Shown here in pieces: positions 1 to 7,009 of a stretch of 9,945 nt of DNA. The DNA comes from Dehalococcoidia bacterium (GTDB lineage: Bacteria > Chloroflexota > Dehalococcoidia > Dehalococcoidales > UBA3254). The position numbers and the translations under genes are program-made. The stretch lies in assembly GCA_030691835.1 (NCBI GenBank), contig JAUYDO010000104.1, forward strand, positions 1 to 9,945, read 5' to 3'. The first letter of the stretch is position 1. Every line of letters begins with the position of its first letter. Below the pieces are notes generated by a model, which saw only the letters and a program-made list of their open reading frames with translations, was not told the origin of the DNA and made no database searches.

Positions 1-2
1 CT

Positions 3-290
3 GCGCGCCGCAGCGAGGTAGTTCCGGAACCCTCTAATAAGACGGTTATCAGGTCACTGTCTCTGGGCGGCTTGCTTGCTGGTGGTGCCCCGTGCGCGGT
101 GGATGTTAAAGACGGTAAAATCATCAGGGTCAGACCGTTACACTACGACTGGAAATACAAAAAAGAGGATTTAAATCCGTGGAAATTCCAGAGGAACGGT
201 AAAACCCTTGAGCCCTTAATGAAGACACTGATTGCCCCTTTCTCGCTGGCATATAAGAAGCGCACCTATTCCCCCAATAGAATCAAATAA
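3..290 (+). pseudogene. N-terminal part of a transhydroxylase-like molybdoenzyme large subunit, cut by an in-frame TAA
   Basis: This reading frame is open from the left edge and ends at TAA 288-290. It is in the same frame as the coding region that resumes directly after the stop. The translation contains the domain-I signature of DMSO-reductase-family enzymes: V-K-D-G-K-I-I-R near 107-131, a stretch resembling K-x-x-x-x-G-K-T-x-x-P near 187-217, and Y-S-P-N-R-I-K just before the stop. Only one Cys is visible (codon at 93-95), so the usual C-x2-C-x3-C-x27-C [4Fe-4S] set is absent. That matches, from family knowledge, pyrogallol-phloroglucinol transhydroxylase, whose large subunit has no cluster. 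The true start is upstream of the window. The TTG at 72 is a poor start because conserved residues (V-I-R-S-L-S) precede it. With the downstream part the total is about 870 codons, close to the roughly 875 residues I recall for the Pelobacter enzyme. Confidence 0.75.
288..290 (+). other. In-frame TAA interrupting the transhydroxylase-like gene
   Basis: Codons before the stop read N-R-I-K and codons after it read P-W-N-W-V-D-W-D-P-D-G-E-R-N, both in the same frame. Relatives have R-x-x-Y-P followed by D-P-x-G-E-R-N, so the stop occupies a conserved Tyr. TAC or TAT to TAA is a single-base change. No indel is needed to explain it. TAA is not a known selenocysteine or pyrrolysine codon. Confidence 0.85.
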
Positions 291-302
291 CCGTGGAATT
301 GG

Positions 303-2615
303 GTGGACTGGGACCCCGATGGAGAGAGAAATACCCAGAACAGAGGCAAGAGCAAGTTCAAGAGAATCTCCTGGGATGAGGCGGCTGAGCTGGTTGCCAG
401 TGAAATCAAGAGAATCCACAAGACCTACGGCCCGCTAGCTATCCTTTTGCAGGGCGACGGTCATGGCGAGTGCAAGACTATCCATACCCCGCATGGTCAA
501 CCCTCCTTGCTCCTGGACAAGATGGGCGGCTTTACCCAGCAAGCTAGAAATCCGGATAGCTGGGAAGGGTGGTACTGGGGTGCCAAGCACGTCTGGGGTC
601 AGGGCGCGGTAGGTATGATGAAGCCATCAGAAAACCTCGTTAAGGATATCACCGAAAATACGAATATGCTTGTCTGCTGGGGCTGTGACCCAGAGACAAC
701 CGCCTGGGGATTTGTCGGACAGTTCGCCAGCCGTCTCCTTTACTTCTGGTCGGAAATCGGCATCAAACAGGTCTATATCTGCCCGGATGTAAACTATAGT
801 GTGGCAATTCACGCGGATAAATGGATACCCATCCTGCCCAATACCGATGCCGCCCTGCAACTGGCAATCATCTACATGTGGATTAAAGAAGGCACCTACG
901 ATAAGAATTATGTTGAGACCCATACGGTAGGCTTTGACAAGGTCAAGGCTTATGTCATGGGTGAGGAAGATGGTATCCCCAAAACCCCGGAGTGGGCATC
1001 CGGGAAATGCGGTGTCCCGGAATGGACCATCAAGGCGCTGGCACGGGACTGGGCGACGAAGACAGTCTCCATTGCTCACTACTTTGGTGGCTCTATGATT
1101 AGAGGTCCTTATTCACATGAGCCTGCCAGATTAGAATGCATCCTGCTTGGTATGCAGGGTTTGGGCAAGCCAGGCGTTCACCAGTGCGGGGTAACTTATC
1201 AGGGAATGCCCAGACCCGCGGGAGTCAAAGAGCGCCGCTTCTTCAGCCCTACATTGAGCGAGAGAATAAAAAAACCAGTTCTTCTCACCCTTGAAGTTCA
1301 TGCCAGACAGCTTATTCCCAAGACACTGATTCATAAAGCTATTACCGGTGCTCCAATCACCTTCTGGGGTAATGGCGCTATCGAGTCTCCGGTTGAAGAC
1401 CAGTTCAAGAAATATACCTATCCTATACCCAGGGAGGAAGGCGGCACGGAAATCCACATGCTCTGGACGGATACGCCCTGCCGCACGACCTGCTGGAACT
1501 GCGGCAATGAGACAATAGAAGCCCTGAGAAATCCTAAGATTGAGTGCATCGTTGCCCAGCACCCCTGGCTGGAGAACGACTGCCTCTTTTCCGATATTAT
1601 CCTGCCTGCCAATACCACCATGGAAGTGGAAGATATAGTGACCAATATCAGGTATGGTCTCCAGTTTGCCAGTGTGGCAATACAGAAGAAGGCTATTGAA
1701 CCGATAGGCGAGTCTAAGAGCGATTATGAAATAGTCTGTGAGATAGCCAGGAAACTGGGGAAATACGATGAGGTCACAGAGGGCAAGACCATAGAAGACC
1801 TGGAAAAACTTGTTTTTGATACCATGGGTCTGGATAGTTTCATTAGCTGGGACAAGTTGCAGGAAAAGGAATACTTTGTCTTCCCGACCGCCAAAGACTG
1901 GGAGCAGGATACCCCGGGACTGCGGAAATTTTATGAAGACCCGGTGAAGAATCCCCTGCCGACGCCATCCGGCAAGCTGGAGTTCTACTCCGAGAGACTG
2001 GCTAAATACTTCCCGACCGACACAGAGAGACCGCCAATCCCCAAGTGGATTGAGAAGAGTGAAATGCACGATGAGAGGCTCTCCAGCAACAGGGCTAAAG
2101 TATATCCACTCCTTATTGTTTCCAATCACGGCAGATGGCGGGTACATGCTCAATGCGATGATATCCCCTGGACGAGGGAAGTCTTCACTTGCAAAGTAAA
2201 AGGTTGTGATGGATACTTGTATGAGCCGGTCTGGCTCCATCCGGCAGACGCGGAGAAGAGGGGCATCAAGAACGGTGACATCGTCAAGGTATTTAATGAG
2301 AGAGGTGCCGTACTTGGTGGAGCGCTGGTATGGGAAAGAGTAATGCCGGGAGTCGTTTCCATGGACCATGGCGCCCGGGTTGATTCCATCATTCCCGGGA
2401 AACTGGACAGGGGTGGCGCTATTGACCTTATCACTCCGGAGGGAATAACTTCTAAAAATTGTGTCGGGGAGGCAACCAGCGGTTTCCTGGTAGAGGTGGA
2501 GAAGGTCACCATGGCTCAGATGGAAGAATGGAAGAAGCAGCACCCGGATGCCTTTGAAAGAGAATATGACCCGGCGTCCGGACTGCGCTTCAATGCCTGG
2601 GTCGAAGAAGATTAG
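303..2615 (+). CDS. Transhydroxylase/resorcinol-hydroxylase-like molybdopterin enzyme, large subunit (main body)
   Basis: This is the main body of a bis-MGD Mo/W enzyme of the DMSO reductase family. Counting the GTG at 303 as residue 1, it shows R-I-S-W-D-E-A at 21-27, His54, and N-P-D-S-W-E-G-W at 83-90. It also has W-G-C-D-P-E-T (about residues 125-131), a C-terminal MGD-binding fold with S-N-H-G-R-W (about 607-612), and W-L-H-P-A-D-A. From memory of the Pelobacter acidigallici transhydroxylase structure, His144 and Asp174-Ser175-Trp176 line the active site and Ser175 ligates Mo. All four align here as His54 and Asp85-Ser86-Trp87 (Ser codon 558-560). Relatives move a hydroxyl group between phenols or hydroxylate resorcinol in the cytoplasm. 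The substrate here is unknown. GTG 303 is only the first start after TAA 288-290, has a weak upstream GTGGA, and lacks domain I, so a separate functional product is doubtful. Otherwise the frame is intact to TAG 2613-2615. Confidence 0.82.
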   Translation: MDWDPDGERNTQNRGKSKFKRISWDEAAELVASEIKRIHKTYGPLAILLQGDGHGECKTIHTPHGQPSLLLDKMGGFTQQARNPDSWEGWYWGAKHVWGQGAVGMMKPSENLVKDITENTNMLVCWGCDPETTAWGFVGQFASRLLYFWSEIGIKQVYICPDVNYSVAIHADKWIPILPNTDAALQLAIIYMWIKEGTYDKNYVETHTVGFDKVKAYVMGEEDGIPKTPEWASGKCGVPEWTIKALARDWATKTVSIAHYFGGSMIRGPYSHEPARLECILLGMQGLGKPGVHQCGVTYQGMPRPAGVKERRFFSPTLSERIKKPVLLTLEVHARQLIPKTLIHKAITGAPITFWGNGAIESPVEDQFKKYTYPIPREEGGTEIHMLWTDTPCRTTCWNCGNETIEALRNPKIECIVAQHPWLENDCLFSDIILPANTTMEVEDIVTNIRYGLQFASVAIQKKAIEPIGESKSDYEIVCEIARKLGKYDEVTEGKTIEDLEKLVFDTMGLDSFISWDKLQEKEYFVFPTAKDWEQDTPGLRKFYEDPVKNPLPTPSGKLEFYSERLAKYFPTDTERPPIPKWIEKSEMHDERLSSNRAKVYPLLIVSNHGRWRVHAQCDDIPWTREVFTCKVKGCDGYLYEPVWLHPADAEKRGIKNGDIVKVFNERGAVLGGALVWERVMPGVVSMDHGARVDSIIPGKLDRGGAIDLITPEGITSKNCVGEATSGFLVEVEKVTMAQMEEWKKQHPDAFEREYDPASGLRFNAWVEED

Positions 2616-2620
2616 TACTG

Positions 2621-2630
2621 AAGGGGGAGG
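2621..2630 (+). promoter_or_regulatory. Ribosome binding site deciding the GTG start at 2639
   Basis: AAGGGGGAGG lies 8 bases upstream of GTG 2639, in the 23-base gap after the preceding gene. It is the strongest Shine-Dalgarno in the window and supports GTG as the start, 15 codons before the first cluster Cys. Confidence 0.8.
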
Positions 2631-2638
2631 AAATATTT

Positions 2639-5089
2639 GTGGAAGTTCGTGGGGATAACAATGTAAAGATATTAAAAACTACCTGCTATATATGCCATGG
2701 TGGATGCATACTGCTGGCACATGTTAAAGACGGAAAACTGGTGAAGATGGAGGGCGACCCCGATGGTCCCCATAACCGGGGTTCAATATGCGAAAGAGCC
2801 CTCGCCGCCGTACAGTATGTATATAGCCCTTACCGGCTTAAATACCCGCTGAAAAGGATGGGTGAGAGGGGAGAGGGTAAGTGGCAGAGAATCTCCTGGG
2901 ACGAGGCTCTGGACACCGTAGTCGACAGAGTTCAGTACTACAAAAAGAACTACGGCGGTCACAGCCTGGCTTATGCCTGGGGCACGGGAAGAGTATATAA
3001 AGAACTGCCCTTTATCGAGTTCTTCGGCGCTTTGCTGGGCTCGCCTAATGGGTGCGGAGTGGGACACATCTGCTTGAGCAAGACCAGGGCACCGACGATG
3101 GCTATAACCGTTGGGCAACTGGATGGAATAGGTGGTTATGGAGTTAGCCGTGACTTCGAGTACTCCGCCTGCATCGTAGGCTGGGGAGACACAATTATTG
3201 ACTCCCGTAATGATTACATGGGAGCCGGAGGCACCAGGATTGCCGATGCGCTCAGGCGCGGCGCCAAGATTATCGCCATTGACCCGGTCTATACCAAGTT
3301 AGCGCAGAAGGCGGCAATCTGGTTACAAATCAGACCCGGGACCGATATCGCTCTGGCTTTAGCCTGGCAGAATATCATCATCAGCGAAGGGCTTTACGAC
3401 AGGGAATTCGTAGAAAAATGGACTAACGCTCCATTCCTGTGGAGGACCGATACTAAAAAGCTTTTGAGGCAAAGCGATATCACCCCTCAGGGGAATGCCA
3501 AATATTTTGTGGCATGGGATACTTTAACTCGCGCTCCCCGGGTCTGGAACACCGCTATTGTCTCTTATGAGCTACCCGATGTTAATCCCGCCCTGAATGG
3601 GGAATATGACGTTAAACTCGCCGATGGCAAAGTAGTCAAGTGCAAGACGGTATGGCAACTGATAACGGATAATGTCAAGGAATGGACGCCGGAGAAGACA
3701 TCAAAGATAACCTGGGTTCCGGCACAGAAGCTACTGGAATCTGCCAGATTGTACGCTACCTCTAAACCTGCCAGCATTGAGTGGGGGGTCTCCATGTCCC
3801 ACTGCACCAGGTCTACCGCGACCAATCAGGCAATCCTGCAGCTACAGGCAATTACGGGAAACCTCGATGTTCGCGGCGGGAATCCGTTCTGGATGGTGCC
3901 AAACTTCAGAACCCCTCACACCAGGAGACAGGCGCCACTGCCCCCGGAGGTAGAATCCAAGCGCATCACCGGTGGTTTCCCCTTCAGTGCCAATCCACAA
4001 CTGGCGCAAACCCCCTCCGCTTACCAGCCCGGAGTATGGAAAGCGGTGCTCACAGGTAAACCTTACCCGATAAAAGCCTTATACGGCGTAGATAGCAACC
4101 CGCTTGTTGACCATGAGAACCCGAATAAGTACATCCTGGAGGCACTCAAAAAACTGGAGTTTATAGTCTGGTCTGATATAACCATGACGCCTTCTAATGA
4201 ATATGCCGATATTATCCTTCCGGTATGCACGCCGCTTGAAAGAAACTGGCTCTCCTGCATGTTCGAGGTAGGAGTTTTTGCCGGTCAGGCGGTAATAGAG
4301 CCGATGTACGAGAGCAAATCGGATTTCTATATCTTCAGAGAACTATGCATAAGAGCCGGTCAGCCGGAAGTCTGGCCCTGGAAAACGGAGGAGGAGTGGT
4401 GCGACTGGCAACTTGAGAAGATGGGCATCACTTTCAAGGAATTTACCAAAACCTGCTTCTTCCCTGCCCCTGAGGTATGGAAAAAATATGAGAAGGGGAT
4501 GTTCCGCAAAGACGAGAAGCCGGGATTCAGCACGCCTTCAGGCAAATGCGAGCTTTATGCCTCCGTCCTGGAGAACTTCAACGTGAATCCTATTCCTGCC
4601 TTCAGCATGCCCTTACAGAGCTATGAGACCACCCCGGAACTGGCTAAAGAGTTCCCATTAATATTGATTACCGGCTCGCGTGAGTTAAATTATCCTTACC
4701 TTCATAGCCAGTACCACTATGTCCCCTGGCTTAGAGAGATACAGCGGTTCCCCATGATGCTGATTAATCCCGAAACAGCCGGCGGGCTGGGCATAAAGGA
4801 CGGCAACTGGGCATGGGTGGAGACCTGGAAAGGAAAGTCCCGGTTCAAATCTTACGTCACTGAAAGAATCCACCCGAAGATAGTATCTGTCACTCACGGC
4901 TGGTGGTATCCGGAGTTACCCGCTCCGGAGCACGGATGCTGGGAATCGGCATCGTCTGTACTGGTAGACCCGGAGGCGGGAGCCGACCCGGTTACCGGCA
5001 CTACGGAGCTAAGAGGACTGTTGTGCAAGGTTTACAGGGCGGATGGACCTCCACCGGGAGTTGACGATTCTGACCAGGGAGGTGCCTAG
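2639..5089 (+). CDS. Acetylene-hydratase-like molybdopterin oxidoreductase with N-terminal [4Fe-4S] cluster
   Basis: This 816-residue bis-MGD Mo/W enzyme belongs to the DMSO reductase family. The order is: [4Fe-4S] motif C16-x2-C19-x3-C23-x27-C51; Y-P-L-K-R (69-73) and R-I-S-W-D-E-A (84-90); a likely Mo/W ligand Cys145 in G-H-I-C-L-S-K (codon 3071-3073); central MGD-binding domains; D-I-I-L-P-V-C near 4209-4229; T-P-S-G-K-C-E-L-Y near 4531-4557; and a C-terminal MGD-binding barrel. The layout and Cys ligand resemble Pelobacter acetylene hydratase (about 730 residues). However, Asp13 of that enzyme, which activates water, is His20 here, so acetylene itself is an unlikely substrate. Lys48, between the cluster and the pterin, corresponds to Arg53. 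No Tat signal is present, so a cytoplasmic location is likely. The gene abuts the ferredoxin-subunit gene with no gap, making the two products likely partners. The reaction, hydration or redox, cannot be decided. Confidence 0.85.
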   Translation: MEVRGDNNVKILKTTCYICHGGCILLAHVKDGKLVKMEGDPDGPHNRGSICERALAAVQYVYSPYRLKYPLKRMGERGEGKWQRISWDEALDTVVDRVQYYKKNYGGHSLAYAWGTGRVYKELPFIEFFGALLGSPNGCGVGHICLSKTRAPTMAITVGQLDGIGGYGVSRDFEYSACIVGWGDTIIDSRNDYMGAGGTRIADALRRGAKIIAIDPVYTKLAQKAAIWLQIRPGTDIALALAWQNIIISEGLYDREFVEKWTNAPFLWRTDTKKLLRQSDITPQGNAKYFVAWDTLTRAPRVWNTAIVSYELPDVNPALNGEYDVKLADGKVVKCKTVWQLITDNVKEWTPEKTSKITWVPAQKLLESARLYATSKPASIEWGVSMSHCTRSTATNQAILQLQAITGNLDVRGGNPFWMVPNFRTPHTRRQAPLPPEVESKRITGGFPFSANPQLAQTPSAYQPGVWKAVLTGKPYPIKALYGVDSNPLVDHENPNKYILEALKKLEFIVWSDITMTPSNEYADIILPVCTPLERNWLSCMFEVGVFAGQAVIEPMYESKSDFYIFRELCIRAGQPEVWPWKTEEEWCDWQLEKMGITFKEFTKTCFFPAPEVWKKYEKGMFRKDEKPGFSTPSGKCELYASVLENFNVNPIPAFSMPLQSYETTPELAKEFPLILITGSRELNYPYLHSQYHYVPWLREIQRFPMMLINPETAGGLGIKDGNWAWVETWKGKSRFKSYVTERIHPKIVSVTHGWWYPELPAPEHGCWESASSVLVDPEAGADPVTGTTELRGLLCKVYRADGPPPGVDDSDQGGA
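5076..5082 (+). promoter_or_regulatory. Ribosome binding site for the four-cluster ferredoxin subunit
   Basis: AGGGAGG, inside the end of the preceding gene, ends 7 bases before ATG 5090. The stop TAG (5087-5089) directly abuts the ATG, which suggests translational coupling. Confidence 0.75.
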
Positions 5090-5734
5090 ATGACCAGGCG
5101 CTATGGAATCGTGGTGGATATGCAATATTGCCTGGGTTGTGGGGTCTGTGTGGTTGCCTGCAAACAGGAAAATGACCTCCCTCCACATACCAATGATAAA
5201 CCGGGTACTACCGGTATCGCCTGGAACAGGGTGATTAGTGTTACTGATGGTGTATATCCTGAGCTAACTAATCAATTTTTCCACATCCACTGCATGCACT
5301 GTGAAAACCCTCCCTGCGTGTCAGCCTGCCCTGAGAATGCTATTAACCAGCAGGAAAACGGTATAGTGCTGATAGCCAGCGGCAAATGTAATGCCTGTAA
5401 AGACCAGTCTGACGGGGTGAAGAAGTGCATTCCCGCCTGCCCCTATGCGGCGATACACTTCAACGCCGAGAAAGGGGTAGTCCAGGCCTGTACCCTCTGT
5501 GCCCAGCGGGTCCAGTCTGGACTGGAACCTGCCTGCGTGAGGGCGTGTATTGGCAAGGCTTTGATTTTTGGGGACTTCAACGACCCCACCAGCAAGACAT
5601 CCAAAGCGATAAAAGAAGCGGGGGACAGGGTGTTTATCTTGAAGCCGGAAAAGAAGACCGGACCCTCCGTGAAGTACATCAGACCGGACGGAGTCGACCT
5701 GAATAAACTGGCAGGTTTACAGGTCATTAAGTGA
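5090..5734 (+). CDS. Four-cluster [4Fe-4S] ferredoxin-type electron-transfer subunit (DmsB/NrfC/PsrB-like)
   Basis: This 214-residue protein has exactly 16 cysteines, all within four cluster motifs: C14-x2-C17-x2-C20-x3-C24; C68-x2-C71-x4-C76-x3-C80; C100-x2-C103-x9-C113-x3-C117; and C134-x2-C137-x11-C149-x3-C153. This is the normal pattern for the small subunit of DMSO-reductase-family enzymes, carrying electrons from the Mo site through a chain of cubanes. There is no signal peptide and no membrane segment. The transhydroxylase small subunit, as I recall it, is longer (about 274 residues), has three clusters and carries a C-terminal transthyretin-like domain; none of that is seen here. The protein therefore looks like a redox-type subunit. 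As the only such gene in the window it may serve one or both molybdoenzymes upstream. Its stop overlaps the GTG at 5731 by three bases, though the next gene probably starts a little further on. Confidence 0.92.
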   Translation: MTRRYGIVVDMQYCLGCGVCVVACKQENDLPPHTNDKPGTTGIAWNRVISVTDGVYPELTNQFFHIHCMHCENPPCVSACPENAINQQENGIVLIASGKCNACKDQSDGVKKCIPACPYAAIHFNAEKGVVQACTLCAQRVQSGLEPACVRACIGKALIFGDFNDPTSKTSKAIKEAGDRVFILKPEKKTGPSVKYIRPDGVDLNKLAGLQVIK

Positions 5735-5760
5735 AATTGCTCATTAATAGAGTTATGAAA

Positions 5761-7005
5761 ATGCTCTCAGGGTACAGGGCTTTAGATTTAACAACCTCAC
5801 GCGGTTACGTGTGCGGTCGCATTCTCGCCGACCTGGGCGCCGACGTGATTAAGATTGAGCCTCCGGGCGGAGACAGTGGGCGGATGAAGGCACCGTTTTA
5901 TGGCGGGAAGGCGCACCCGGATAGAAGCATTTTCTGGTTTGCTTACAATCTGGGAAAGAGAGCCATTACCCTGAATCTGAAAGACCTTGAAGGTAGAGAG
6001 ATATTTAAAAAACTCATACAAAAAGCAGATTTTATTATTGAATCTTTCCCAACTGGCTATATGGAGACGCTGGGGCTTGACTATGATGCCGTTCAGAAAA
6101 TAAATTCCCGGATAATATACACATCTATTAGCCCGTTCGGACACGGCGGTCCGTACGGGAATTTCAGGGGAACGGATATTGTTGCCATGGCTATGGGAGG
6201 TTTCATGCACCTTACCGGCGACCCTGACCGCCCGCCGCTCCGTGTCAGCTTTCCCGTAGCTTTTAATATGCTTGCCAGCACTCAAGCCGCCCTGGGAACA
6301 ATGATAGCTTTCCACCATCGCCAGCGCACCGGAGCAGGTCAGCATGTTGACACTTCGGCACAGGCAAGTGTTGCCGCTACGCTTGGTTTTGTTCTTCCGC
6401 TGTGGGAGCTAAACAAAGTGCTGGCAAGGAGGGTCGGCAGTGCCTGGTTCCGGAGCAGTGGAGATACTGCGACTCAACAGCGAGTAATCTGGCTTTGCCG
6501 GGATGGCGCAGTCGCTTTCATGGCGATGGGAGGGATGTCCGGGGCACAGAGTAACAGAGCTCTGGTTAAATGGATAGATGATGAGCAGATGGCTGACGAC
6601 TTCCTGCGTTCCATAGACTGGGACAAGTTTGACCCGAGAAATGTAACCCAGGAATTTCATCAGAAAGTTGAAGAAAGAATCGGGCGCTTCTTTATGAAGC
6701 ATAGCAAGAAAGAGCTTCATGAAGGCGCGCACAGGAGAGGCATTCACCTTCAGATGGTGTCTACATTTAAAGATATCATGGAGAGCGAACAGCTTGAAGC
6801 GCGTCATTTCTGGGTAGATGTGTCTCATCCCGAACTCAAAACCACCCTAAAATATCCCGGTCCCTTCATCAAAGCATCGGAAACTCCTGTAACGCTGGAG
6901 CGTCGCGCCCCGCTGATAGGAGAGCACAATAAGGACATCTATCACGATGAGCTGGGCATCTCAACTACGGAGTTAGAGAATCTGGCAAAGAGGGGAGTAA
7001 TTTAG
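5761..7005 (+). CDS. Class III CoA-transferase (CaiB/BaiF family), subunit with Asn at the catalytic Asp position
   Basis: This protein has the fold signature of family III CoA-transferases, which move CoA between carboxylic acids: Y-R-A-L-D-L-T at the N-terminus, L-A-D-L-G-A-D-V-I-K-I-E-P-P-G-G-D, N-L-G-K-R-A-I-T-L-N-L, and R-Q-R-T-G-A-G-Q-H-V-D. Catalysis in this family uses an Asp (Asp169 in formyl-CoA transferase) that becomes acylated. Counting back from the conserved Ala-Ala and R-x-R-T-G block, that position is Asn169 (AAT 6265-6267), so this subunit is probably inactive alone or works with its neighbour 4 bases downstream. Start choice: the frame opens at GTG 5731, overlapping the previous stop, with ATG at 5755 and 5761. 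I prefer 5761 because family members commonly begin with M-L just before Y-R-x-L-D-L-T, and GAG lies 8 bases upstream. About 414 residues, normal length. Confidence 0.85.
   Translation: MLSGYRALDLTTSRGYVCGRILADLGADVIKIEPPGGDSGRMKAPFYGGKAHPDRSIFWFAYNLGKRAITLNLKDLEGREIFKKLIQKADFIIESFPTGYMETLGLDYDAVQKINSRIIYTSISPFGHGGPYGNFRGTDIVAMAMGGFMHLTGDPDRPPLRVSFPVAFNMLASTQAALGTMIAFHHRQRTGAGQHVDTSAQASVAATLGFVLPLWELNKVLARRVGSAWFRSSGDTATQQRVIWLCRDGAVAFMAMGGMSGAQSNRALVKWIDDEQMADDFLRSIDWDKFDPRNVTQEFHQKVEERIGRFFMKHSKKELHEGAHRRGIHLQMVSTFKDIMESEQLEARHFWVDVSHPELKTTLKYPGPFIKASETPVTLERRAPLIGEHNKDIYHDELGISTTELENLAKRGVI
6991..6997 (+). promoter_or_regulatory. Ribosome binding site for the second CoA-transferase gene
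   Basis: AGGGGAG lies within the last codons of the preceding gene, 12 bases before ATG 7010. The spacing is slightly long, but no better site is near. Confidence 0.55.
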
Positions 7006-7009
7006 CCGT

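Noticed and set aside
288..290. Programmed recoding of the in-frame stop as selenocysteine or pyrrolysine
   Set aside because: The codon is TAA, not TGA or TAG, and the expected residue is Tyr, so a nonsense change or sequence error is simpler.
1131..2543. Open reading frame of 470 codons on the minus strand
   Set aside because: It lies entirely inside the transhydroxylase-like gene, gives a low-complexity mix without recognisable domains, and is explained by the codon bias of the sense gene.
2639..2760. Tat signal peptide on the second molybdoenzyme
   Set aside because: The 15 residues before the first cluster Cys contain no twin-Arg motif or hydrophobic stretch.
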